DNA from: Eutypa lata
Taxonomy: Eukaryota > Ascomycota > Sordariomycetes > Xylariales > Diatrypaceae
Direction of reading: 5' to 3'
Length of the DNA stretch: 64,000 nt
Assembly (NCBI GenBank): GCA_022661535.1
Contig: JAKULF010000011.1
Coordinates: forward strand, 2,046,001 to 2,110,000
Below the pieces are notes generated by a model that saw only the letters and a program-made list of their open reading frames with translations, was not told the origin of the DNA and ran no database searches. Positions 42,039-51,405 of the stretch are shown here, one piece after another. Within the stretch, counting starts at the first letter, position 1, and every line of letters starts with the position of its first letter. Both the position numbers and the translations under genes were made by a program.

Positions 42039-45000
42039 ATGGGCGGAGAAGACGAGATTGATACTTGGAGGGTGGATCGGTTGGCCGATGAGCCCATTTA
42101 CTGTGCTGTTCCGACACCACCCAATCCCGACGATATTCTCTACTACGGATCCGATGAAGAACTTGACGATGCAGCCAAGGTAGCTAAGCGACTTCGCTAT
42201 GAACAGCAAGGTCTCAGATATCTACGAGGTCAACCTTTACAACTACTATCTACAACCCTTCGTGGTCCATTCGACAAGGCTTCGGGTTGGAGGAATCCTT
42301 GGTTGCCACAAGTGCCCAACAAGATTCAGTCTGAGAAGAAAATATCCAAAAACTCACCTGCCATCAAAAAAGGTTTGCTCAGAGACCTCAAGCTACGGGC
42401 TGCCGCTGAAAATTCTACCCCTGGAACCGACAATTCCATGCAATGTCACTTGCCAAGCCCCGAGAGCAATCGGGGGGCAGAAGCCTTCCATGAGTACTTA
42501 AGTTGGGAAAAGCACGGCCGTATACGAGCCTGGGCAAGAGGTATATCCACAGGGCCATTGGAGAGGGATAGTTTCTGGGCCCCCGAGAAGACTTCTGATG
42601 AGGAAAATGAAGATAAAACCAGAAAGAGACATGCCGCGGAAGAGTGGCTAAGAAAGAAACCTACAAAGCGTAATCGACTAAACATTACCCAGAGCACCGG
42701 AGCCGCCTCAACCCCGACACCGTTGCCCATATCCAATCCACCGATAAAACCCGTATCGGCTTCCGTCCAAAATATTCAGCGTAATAAACAGAAAACATCC
42801 CAGGAGTGTATTGGTCGCAGTTTCGAGTTGACAACTCCTTCTTCAACTGCTGACCAGAGGTCTGCAAAACCGATCGATACACAACCAGCCATCACTTCCC
42901 TCAACGACGATATGCAGTCAGTAGATGGGTTAGCTACTATCGATGAAAATACAGTGTCTTTGACCTCATCTGCTGCATCCACTACGCCAAGAAAGCCATT
43001 GCCCAATGAGTCGAAGTTAACAGCGGCAATACACGAAAGCTCAACAACCTCCTCAGAGTTGTCAAGTGTGCACGAAGACGAACAGAACGAGAATGACGAT
43101 GGCACCCCGCCAGAGGCCGTTCAAAGCGAACCTAAATCTAACAAGACAAGTAGTGATGAGGAAGAAACCCATGAAGACGACAATTTCGAGAGTTTCCTTG
43201 ATCAAAGCTTTCACTTCCGTGCCCGAATACCCAAGCAGGAGACTCCCGTCGAGGAAAATTCTAACACTCCAGCAGAGGACCTCCAACGAACAATGCATCT
43301 TACAGAGTTAGAAAGACAGGATGGTAGCGATGGAGACAAGGAGAAATTAGGGCCGGCAGAGGAGAAAAAGCCTGTCTCAGTAGAGATGGCATCAGTGGCA
43401 TCAGGTCGGGATTCTACGCCCTCGTCAGCAGTAGACAGCAGTCCCTCAGCTCCGAATATCAAAATCGAACATCAGTGTACTCACAACAGTACTACAAAAG
43501 ATTATCCTACAGAGGAAGGCAGCGAAAGGAATAGTACTGCTTCGCCCGAATATTCTAAAGCCGGAAACGTTCCAATCCCCGTCAACACGGGTCCAGAAAC
43601 GATCCAAAGCGATGGTACATCATCTCATCATTCCAACTCAGCAGCACTAGATCAAACAGGCAATCCTGAAGTTCTATCTGAAACTTATCCCCCACTCAAA
43701 AGGGACCATAGTGCAACCGAAGAGAGCCGCATGGCCCAAAGCCCACAATCTCCAGTAAAGGAAATGCGACTTAGCCAATCGAGAGGGGCACAGGAACCCA
43801 ACGACTACAGCGAAATTGGACAACAGCGAATGGGCTCGGAACCAGTAGTGGATGAAGGCACCACATCAGTTGGGGGCTCGATGGATGCCACGCTTGTCGG
43901 AGACTGTATGGACGTTGACGAGGTTTCAGCAATTAAGCCTGCCAAATCCCCCAAATCGACATATCACACAGAATTGGCAACACGCGATGCAGACACCGTT
44001 AGTACGGTTCCCGCCGCGAGTAATAAGTCATCAGGCAGCACCAATGGTGTGTTAGAAGATGAATCGGGGGCCGAATCGGAACGAATTATATTGCCTCTAT
44101 CCCAGTTAGAATGGGGCATCATCAACTCCAAGGAATTCTCGTCTTCAAAACCGACTTCTAACTACACACCTAAGCCTACAGCCATGCAAGTGAAAGGAGA
44201 TCCTCAAGATGGTAAAGAGAACATCCCTGTCGGTCCGTCACAGCTTAACCAGAATTACGACCATCAAAGTCCATGGGTTCCACAATATATCCCGGGTGAC
44301 GAAGTTCAAATTAAGAGTGAGCCGATTGAAGAAGGCGACGACGATAGGTGTTCACCTAACTCTATTGGCACGTATTGCTCGAGTCCTCGAATCGATCAAC
44401 AGGAGCCCGCAATCCGTGCTTCGCAGCAAAGTCCCTGGGCTACTCATACACCCTTGCCATCTATGTCCAATGTCAGAGACTACAAATTTAACATAGCCGA
44501 CATCGAATCTGTGTCCTCACGGATAAAGGAAATCCAGAACGAACAACGAAGTATTTATGAGGAAGAGAGCAGCATACATACAACATCTACTACCAACCAA
44601 GCATCTCCCCTCCCTATTCCCGCTGAAATCTTCCCCGAGCAGAATGGGGAGGTCACACACATCCCGAGACCTCGACTAGGACTTCAGGCTCTAGCAGCAG
44701 AGGCCCTGGGGCTTCATCAGCCGCCGTCCACGCCCGCCGTCCCCGAAGCTCGCGCCAGCACGCCCGAGCCAGAAATCTCCATCAAGTCCTTCGCCAAGTT
44801 CAACACCCCTTCACCAGTGCGACGGCGACGGTCCAGTCACAGGAAACCCTCCGGTCGACGTTCGGGCATCCTCCTCGTCAGTACCACGCCCTTGAATCCA
44901 TGGAGCAACAACAGCAACAGCGTCAAATCCAGCAGTACCGGCAATAACCGCCGACGCGTGTCCTTCGCCCCGCTACCCGGCGACGATGATAACAACGAAG

Positions 45001-45725
45001 ACGCTTCACCTCCGCCGCCATCATCAGCCGTGCTTGGTAGTGCTACTCCTCCCACTACAACGCGCGCCGCTTCGCCGCCGCCGCCGAAAACTACCATCGA
45101 AGCCGGCGATGAGGACGTTAACGACACCTTCCACAAGCACTTCGACGCAGTCAAGAAGCGACGACAACGAACTACTAGCAACAGCAATGCTAGTGACCAC
45201 AGCGGGGGAAGAGGCAATCGCCTCCAACAGCGTCTGCTACCGAGTTTGTCGCAGCAGAAACCCGCAAGTCCCGACGTCGGCGCCATGGCGGCCGCGTTCC
45301 AAGAGGCGGATGCGCTGCTCCAGGAGAACATAAGCAGCAGTAGTGGTGCCTTTGCGGCCGCCGACGGAAACGATGTTGTCGAAACGGATGCTGCTGCCAC
45401 TGCTGCCACTGCTGCTGTTGATACGGAACTACCAGGAGAGGAACAGGAAGAAGAAGAAGCAGATGTGCATGTGCCGACAGCAGAAGCAGAGGCAGAATCC
45501 CAGTCCCCTTGGCGGAGCCAGAGCCAAACCCAGCACCACCAACAAGTCGATAACGACGACGACGTAGCGGCTGTCCTGGGGAACTTGGACCAGTTCCTCG
45601 ACGCGTGGGATGTCGACGCGGCGATGAGAAGGGCGACTTTTGATGGTGACGAGTCGGCTCCGGCTCTGGGGAAGGACTCGGGGATGGCTGTGGATGCTCT
45701 GCAGGGCATTGGTGTGTGGGATTAA
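42039..45725 (+). CDS. Large conserved disordered protein with SPW motifs, 1228 aa
   Basis: Intronless. The N-terminal 90 residues look conserved and folded or motif-like: T-W-R-V-D-R-L-A-D-E-P-I-Y-C, then G-S-D-E-E-L-D-D-A-A-K, R-Y-L-R-G-Q-P-L-Q-L-L-S-T-T-L-R-G-P-F, and S-G-W-R-N-P-W-L-P-Q. The rest is acidic and Ser/Thr/Pro/Glu-rich. Short S-P-W units recur (D-H-Q-S-P-W-V-P-Q, S-Q-Q-S-P-W-A-T-H, S-Q-S-P-W-R-S-Q). A basic patch with R-R-R-R-S-S-H-R-K (about 935-950) may be a nuclear signal. The C-terminal end folds into a helix-rich block (N-L-D-Q-F-L-D-A-W-D-V-D-A-A-M-R-R). Orthologues are, as I recall, widespread in Pezizomycotina and are sometimes mislabelled protamine-like. No function can be assigned. 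Confidence 0.8.
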   Translation: MGGEDEIDTWRVDRLADEPIYCAVPTPPNPDDILYYGSDEELDDAAKVAKRLRYEQQGLRYLRGQPLQLLSTTLRGPFDKASGWRNPWLPQVPNKIQSEKKISKNSPAIKKGLLRDLKLRAAAENSTPGTDNSMQCHLPSPESNRGAEAFHEYLSWEKHGRIRAWARGISTGPLERDSFWAPEKTSDEENEDKTRKRHAAEEWLRKKPTKRNRLNITQSTGAASTPTPLPISNPPIKPVSASVQNIQRNKQKTSQECIGRSFELTTPSSTADQRSAKPIDTQPAITSLNDDMQSVDGLATIDENTVSLTSSAASTTPRKPLPNESKLTAAIHESSTTSSELSSVHEDEQNENDDGTPPEAVQSEPKSNKTSSDEEETHEDDNFESFLDQSFHFRARIPKQETPVEENSNTPAEDLQRTMHLTELERQDGSDGDKEKLGPAEEKKPVSVEMASVASGRDSTPSSAVDSSPSAPNIKIEHQCTHNSTTKDYPTEEGSERNSTASPEYSKAGNVPIPVNTGPETIQSDGTSSHHSNSAALDQTGNPEVLSETYPPLKRDHSATEESRMAQSPQSPVKEMRLSQSRGAQEPNDYSEIGQQRMGSEPVVDEGTTSVGGSMDATLVGDCMDVDEVSAIKPAKSPKSTYHTELATRDADTVSTVPAASNKSSGSTNGVLEDESGAESERIILPLSQLEWGIINSKEFSSSKPTSNYTPKPTAMQVKGDPQDGKENIPVGPSQLNQNYDHQSPWVPQYIPGDEVQIKSEPIEEGDDDRCSPNSIGTYCSSPRIDQQEPAIRASQQSPWATHTPLPSMSNVRDYKFNIADIESVSSRIKEIQNEQRSIYEEESSIHTTSTTNQASPLPIPAEIFPEQNGEVTHIPRPRLGLQALAAEALGLHQPPSTPAVPEARASTPEPEISIKSFAKFNTPSPVRRRRSSHRKPSGRRSGILLVSTTPLNPWSNNSNSVKSSSTGNNRRRVSFAPLPGDDDNNEDASPPPPSSAVLGSATPPTTTRAASPPPPKTTIEAGDEDVNDTFHKHFDAVKKRRQRTTSNSNASDHSGGRGNRLQQRLLPSLSQQKPASPDVGAMAAAFQEADALLQENISSSSGAFAAADGNDVVETDAAATAATAAVDTELPGEEQEEEEADVHVPTAEAEAESQSPWRSQSQTQHHQQVDNDDDVAAVLGNLDQFLDAWDVDAAMRRATFDGDESAPALGKDSGMAVDALQGIGVWD

Positions 45726-45754
45726 TGGGTTGCTTTGCTTGCTGGCTTGCTTCA

Positions 45755-45784
45755 TTGATTGGTTGATTGATTGATTGATTGACT
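45755..45784. repeat. GATT tetranucleotide microsatellite
   Basis: About six imperfect GATT units directly downstream of the SPW-protein stop codon (45723-45725), so it is probably transcribed in that 3' UTR. Confidence 0.8.
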
Positions 45785-46122
45785 GATCACCAACCGACTG
45801 GGTGTGATATGATATTGTTGTGGTTCTGGTTGTGGGAGTGGTTATGAGGCGTACTACATACCTAGGCGCATACCTAGAAGAAGGGGGGAAGGGAAAGGCA
45901 AAGGCAAAGGAGCAATGGATAGATTTTATACACATACACGCGCGCATGGGAAAAGAGAAGAGCAGGATGGGAAGAGAGGATCAAGTGGGTTAGCTTGGCT
46001 TTACGCTGATGGGCTACTATTGCTTTTTTCATACTTCTCCTTCTCCTCCTACCTACTATTCCCCTTCGTCATCCCCTTTTCTCTTTTTGATACCCCGTCC
46101 CTTTGTCCTTATTTGCATACAT

Positions 46123-46184
46123 ACACACACACACACACACACACAGTCAACATAGCATGGGATATGGGATATGGGATATGGGAT
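46123..46184. repeat. CA dinucleotide run and adjacent GGGATAT 7-mer repeat
   Basis: A roughly 23-nt CA run is followed after 12 nt by three to four copies of the 7-mer GGGATAT. Both are typical hypervariable simple repeats. Confidence 0.85.
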
Positions 46185-47577
46185 GGAATGGCTCTCCTGT
46201 TGTTGTTGTTTGTTTTTTTTTGCTAGCAGCCAGTCACTCAATCAGTCTGGGCTGAACTTCGGGGTTTGGCGTGGCGCTCTATGGATGATTATCAGATTCT
46301 TTAAAAGATGTTTTATTGTCTTGTCTGTCTATCTGCCTATCTGTCTGTCTGCTCCTTGGCTAAGTACTTACTACAAACACTACAGTATAAATCAATAGAT
46401 AGTTATGTCCACCCGCTTAGCTTCAATGAGAAAGGTGGATGGATGGATGGGAGGCGTGAGTTTTGTAGGACTCTTCCGCTTTATTTTAGCTGAGGGAAAA
46501 CCCCAATATACTACTCAAGTACTCAGTACGGGTAATCAATCAATACACCATGATATCATAGACTAACTACAATGTGCATGCATGTGTTTATCGAGTAACC
46601 ATCCATCTGACGGATGAACCATGTTAACAATATATTTGTGTCTAGGTCGCTTTACTACATTAGCCCCCTTAGATGAACGAGCAAGTACATAAGTATAGCC
46701 AGCCCGTGGAGTTCGTCTTCGGGTGTATTATCATTTAACTACGGAGAAATCAAACCTTGAGCTAACCTACTCACCCACTCGGCGGCTGCGACTCGTACTA
46801 CCACGTTCTATAACAGAGCCAACTCGTGTATCAACAAGAGGCTGGCTGTCAGAACTGGGAGTCCTATGACATGGCAAGTTGTTAGTGTCATTTGAAAGTA
46901 AGTATTTGTATTCATTAGGGGATGATAAGGTCACAGTGCGGGTTCATGATGATGAAACCTAACTCGGCGTTCCGGGATTTCTTTTCCAACACTCGGAACA
47001 ATACGGGATGCCTACCCGCCCATATATGCATTAGATATCTAGAGGAATTACTGTCCCGATCTATAAAGTTTTTTTTTTTGTCTTAGTGCTATTTGATGTC
47101 TAGAGTAGTTGCCTAAAAGTCGCCCGATCAGTCCATGCAAATGAGTGTGTATAGGTTTCACCTTGACCTTCGCTATGGTTGGAGAGTGATCCGACCTAGG
47201 ACACAAGCATCAGCCAGTAGTTGCTGAGAACATATAGTAATGTGAAGGCGAAGGTTTGTTTTTTTGCCATATCCGGCATACTGCTGCAGAATCAGTGTGG
47301 AACCACGGCTCACTCTCCATATAGGACAGGGGAAAACCGATGCAATACTTGGGTTGGCGAGCCGTTAAAGGTCTGTCGTATTTTTTTGGGAAGTAGTAAC
47401 TGGGTGGTGGTGGGAAGGTCTGTCGATCATTGTAAAAAGCGTCCAGTGGTATAAAACTGTAAATCTTGTGTGCAATCTAATGGCGAATAAGCTAAAAGTC
47501 CATGACGATATACTCCGTAGGGACTACTTACAGTGACGGTTCCTAGAGGTAAAACAGGTCAGGCCATGATTAGCATC

Positions 47578-49473
47578 TTAGATAGCCTTTGTACGAGAGA
47601 ACAAACTGCTGTAGACAGCGTCCACAACAGGCGCGGCGCTAATCATGCGTCCACCAAAGTAACGACCATTCAAACCCTTGATAGCATTCTCACCGCCCTG
47701 GACCTTGTCAAACTTCAGATATATGTCGCCTTGCGAATTCGGGTCGAGGGAGATATGGACAACATGACCATATTTTTCTCCGGCTTCCTGTCGAACGTCA
47801 TCCTCCAATTCCTTAATCCAGCTTTCACCTTCCTCCCTGTGGTATATGGTTAGCGGATGTAGTAAGTATAGGAATCGAGGGGGGTCAACATACTCAGTGG
47901 GGTCAAACATATTATGCAATACGACACAGCGACTAGCCATGTTTACATTGACAGGAAGGGGTTTAGTTTCGGTTTTAGGTTTCAGAACCTGCCTCTCATC
48001 GCGGCCACCATTAGGGGCATCATCGGTCCTAGCAAGTTTTCGCATCAATGCGTCACGGCTATAGTTGTTGAAGTTCACACCCGAGACATCGGTGTCGTCT
48101 AGAGCGCTAGCACCGGTTGCTTTATCATTGTCACGACCGCCGGCTCGATCGAAGCCGGTAGCTTGGGGACCGCGTCCACCAGCACCTGAAAAGGCGGATC
48201 CCTGGTAAGGTTGGTTTTGACCCTGGAATCTCTGCAGGAGATTGGCAGTTGACTCGGGGGTAAACTTATCGTTGCCAAGCCCAACACGAATCGGGCGACC
48301 AGCCAAGTCGAACCCATTCATCTTCTCGAGAGCTTCACGAGCTTGGTCAGCGTCACGGAATCTACGGTGTCATGTTAGCATTTTGCCTATTTTCAAAGAT
48401 GATGGTCGGTGAAGACGGGAAGAGGGGAAACGTACTGTACAAACCCATAGCCACGACTGCGGCCATTGTCGTCCTTCTGAAGCTGAACAAATTCAAGTTC
48501 GCCAAAGGGCTCGAAGACATTCTGGAGATCTTGTTCTGTAATACTGAAGTGAATGTTGCCGACGTAAAGACGGTGGAAGGGGATAGAGTTGGCGTGAGAG
48601 CCTGAACCTTCAGTACTGCGGACCTGTCGATTCTTCTCGGCTTCCGTAAGCTGGACGATAACCGGAATACCTAGGAGTTTTTGACCAGTAAGTTGTAATG
48701 CAGCAGTTACAGATTCTTCTTCCTTGAATTCAACGTAGCCGACTCTACAAGAATATGTTAGCTTTTGTCACAATAGCATACTTCGAGGGGTGTGGAGGAG
48801 CATACCCTTTAGATCTACCGCTGATGCGATCCTTTACAATCTGGGCCTCGTTGACTGGGCCAACCTTTTCGAAAAACTCTTTGAGTTCTTTAGTGCGAAG
48901 ACGAGCAGCTAGCTGCTGCACAAATACGGTACGACGATCTCGCTCATCCTCCGTAAGCTGGGGTGTGGCATCACGCCTAGGGGTGCGGCCGCCTCGAGGG
49001 CGGTCGTCGTCTCTAGCTCTAGTATGGCCACGGTCATCGCGATCGCGGTGATCATCACGACGGTTTCGGCGAGGGGAGCGAGAACGGGAACGGTCTCTCC
49101 CACCCCGACCACCGCGGTAATAATCACCATCACCTCTATGACGGCGTGAGTGTCGGCGATCATCATCACGGCTCCGGCTTCTTCGCCTACTCTTATGGCT
49201 ACCCGCTTCACTGCGGGGAGTGGGTTCTCTATCATCTGGGCGATCGCGGCGAGTACGTTCTCGTTCACGGTCGCGATCGGTACTACGATCACGGCGGCTT
49301 CGGCCTGGGCTTCGGTCTCTTCTGCTACGGTCGCCACTACGATCTCGATCTCTGCGGTCAGTTCGCTCGGATTTTACTCGGTCGTCGGATTCTTTGGAGG
49401 TTCCGTTTTCCTTATTGCCATTCTTGTCGGTTGCAGTGGCGTCAAGCAACGCCTCGACATCGAGGGTAGCCAT
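47578..49473 (-). CDS. RBM39/Rsd1-like RS-domain splicing factor, four exons, 567 aa
   Basis: Exons are 49473-48806, 48744-48436, 48361-47894 and 47836-47578 (568 codons with stop; phases agree). Residues 30-170 form an RS/RD-rich domain with many S-R-R-D-R repeats. RRM1 spans about 183-258 (R-T-V-F-V-Q-Q-L-A as RNP2; K-G-V-G-Y-V-E-F as RNP1, split by intron 1). RRM2 spans about 285-360 ([18 protein letters not shown], split by intron 2). The C-terminal domain (about 450-560) is a U2AF-homology motif with the G-R-Y-F-G-G-R-M-I loop (R-Y-F) that binds tryptophan-containing ligand peptides. This order, RS-RRM-RRM-UHM, defines human RBM39 and fission-yeast Rsd1, 3'-splice-site factors acting in the nucleus. 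All three structured domains are complete. Confidence 0.92.
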
Positions 49474-50295
49474 GACAAGTCGGTTCGGTAGATAAATCTA
49501 ATTAAGTCCACTAAAAGGGGAAATGGAAAAATGTCAGGTCTTTTCCGTTATATCTATCAAATTTCTTGATGATATTTAACAAAGCTTCAGTGGAGGGTCG
49601 ATGGGGTTTTGTCGAGGAGAAGTGAAGAAGAGGAGCGGGGAGTTGGGAAAGTTAGAAAGAGGCTGAAAGAGTGAAGATTGGCAAGGGCAGGTGATATGGA
49701 AAGAGAAAGAGACCCAGTCAGTCAGTCGTCAGTCGGCCAGTAAAAGTTAAACCGAGCCAACTGAGCGTTCCTTCCTTTAAGTGGAGCAAGGCAGATCGAT
49801 AAGGCAGTAATTAGGTTTGTGGTCCGTGCGCTGTGAACCATAAAACAAGTTCGTGTTAGTTGCAATCCCTACCCAAGTTCAGTATTATGGTCACGTGAGT
49901 ACTTAAACCTCTACTCTACTCTTTTCTCTCAGGGGTTGTCCTACTGTTAACTCAGGATGAAATACAATTTATAGTATGATAATATGTTCCCTTTGATATC
50001 GCATGCCTGACCCATCACATTGTATCTTCCGTTCTTCAATGCCATTCAGAGGTTTTAATCACTCTTAATCAGATGGTCTCTTGGCATACACACCTCATGA
50101 CTTAGGACGGAGTGTATCTCTTTTCTATCACCGTAAGAGGGAATCAATGATACCATGGTCTTGACTTTAGATATTCAACATCATTCTAGTATTCATATCT
50201 CCAACGCAACTTTAATAGCAGTTTCAATCTTGGCCCATACGGGATTACTCTTTCGCTTTAGGACCCTTTATCTTCTGACAGATCTATGCTGTGGA
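49474..50295. other. Upstream region of the RBM39-like gene
   Basis: 822 bp. On the minus strand a pyrimidine-rich tract at 49600-49700 (+ strand purine-rich) sits 130-230 bp upstream of the ATG and is the likely core promoter. Short CAGT repeats lie at 49710-49738. The rest to 50295 shows no frame or structure. Confidence 0.4.
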
Positions 50296-51405
50296 CTATA
50301 TTGCATCCATGAATACGATTAGGACTTTGACGATTTCTTCGTATAGCCCTTTTCGTTTGGTGACAATTATATCCGACTCTTCATTGGATAAGTTCTCCTC
50401 GTGCGGCTCATCAAGAGTGTCGGAAACAATATGGAGAAAGCCAAAGTCTATTCCAAGCTCAACCGCAGCTTCTGCTATGAAGCTAACTTCACAATCCACC
50501 CAAACAGCTTTTGAGGACCATTCCTGCAACCAGTTGTGCATTTCACATAACGTACTAGGAACCGTTACGATTGAACCTCGCGCGATCCTCGTTGAAGCAG
50601 CCGATGCTTCTTCCAGCGGGTTTCGCCATTGAATAGTCTCGTTTGCAACGTTGACGCAGTCTCCTCCCGTTGCGATCCAGGTGATATTTTGCAGACAGAC
50701 TGCCTGCTTTTGCGACGTAAACGACGTGCTTCACCCTGGAATGCCCACGGAGGGTCTGGGTCTGGATTATATGAGATCCCGCTTCACCCCATATCTTCTC
50801 TAAGCAACCTATAAGCGCTACCCTTTTGCCCTTTGCGGTCGTCCTGGTTTGCCAACGGAAGATATCATGCTTGGATCGGCCATCCCCTTGCCATGTACTT
50901 CCTAGTAATCCTTCCAGATGATGGATATCGCCAAATATAGCAAGGTCCACATGACCAACACACCGGAGATTAGACTTATGTATGACCTCAGCCGCATGTT
51001 CGGGACGAGGTAGGCTCATCTGCACAATATTGGTGTCTCTCCCGCAGAGGGCCAGATATGTAGCAACAAGGCTTGCATAATGACGCACGAAACTTCTGCT
51101 TGGAAAACAGTTCAGTTGTATTGTCATGGGGTCGATCAGGTACGTTGTGGGGCGCCGAGAATCAATGGGTTCGTGACCAGATGCCTCGACCAAAGCTGAC
51201 TGTTGTCGGACTGGCAGCCCCGTGACTACTATACGGGAAATTGCTTCATTTTGATATCTTCGTGGATCCTTTGCTTGATGTATGGCTCTAGGAAACGTCC
51301 CATAATGTTGCTTTCGGGACTCGCTATGAACAAGACATCAGAGTCCATGCTTGACGCAGCCACACTGAGACTGAGATTGTCTCGGGGCAAATTCTCATAG
51401 CTCAT
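50296..51405 (-). pseudogene. Frameshifted phosphorylase-like gene (two indels)
   Basis: A minus-strand coding region starts at an ATG at 51405 (M-S-Y-E-N-L-P-R-D-N) and ends at the stop at 50296, about 370 codons. It changes frame twice. The first shift is near 51255-51290, between F-L-E-P-Y-I-K and R-Y-Q-N-E-A-I-S-R-I-V-V-T-G. The second is near 50688-50700, between A-G-S-L-S-A-K-Y-H and W-I-A-T-G-G. The two shifts restore the original frame. No GT-AG intron fits at either point. The pieces read as one alpha/beta protein (P-T-T-Y-L-I-D-P-M-T-I; G-K-R-V-A-L-I-G-C-L-E-K; V-V-Y-V-A-K-A-G-S-L; V-D-C-E-V-S-F-I-A-E-A-A...H-I-V-S-D-T-L). The last block resembles the conserved C-terminal part of nucleoside phosphorylase-fold enzymes; this family call is tentative. 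No internal nonsense codons are present within each segment. Decay is therefore recent, or the indels are sequence errors. Confidence 0.65.

Larger units (their letters stand above)
45726..47577. other. Convergent spacer with microsatellites
   Basis: 1.85 kb with no gene. The left half is packed with simple repeats: GATT units (45755-45784), a CA run (about 46123-46145), 7-mer GGGATAT units (46158-46184) and CTGT/CTAT units (46320-46352). The right half (46500-47570) is AT-mixed sequence with no supported frame and contains the 3' UTR of the RBM39-like gene. Confidence 0.55.

Noticed and set aside
44837..45709. 290-codon minus-strand frame opposite the SPW protein
   Set aside because: Ser-rich antisense of microsatellite-like coding DNA, with no domain.
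45915..46226. 103-codon frame across the CA repeat
   Set aside because: Mostly low-complexity sequence read through microsatellites, directly downstream of another gene's stop.
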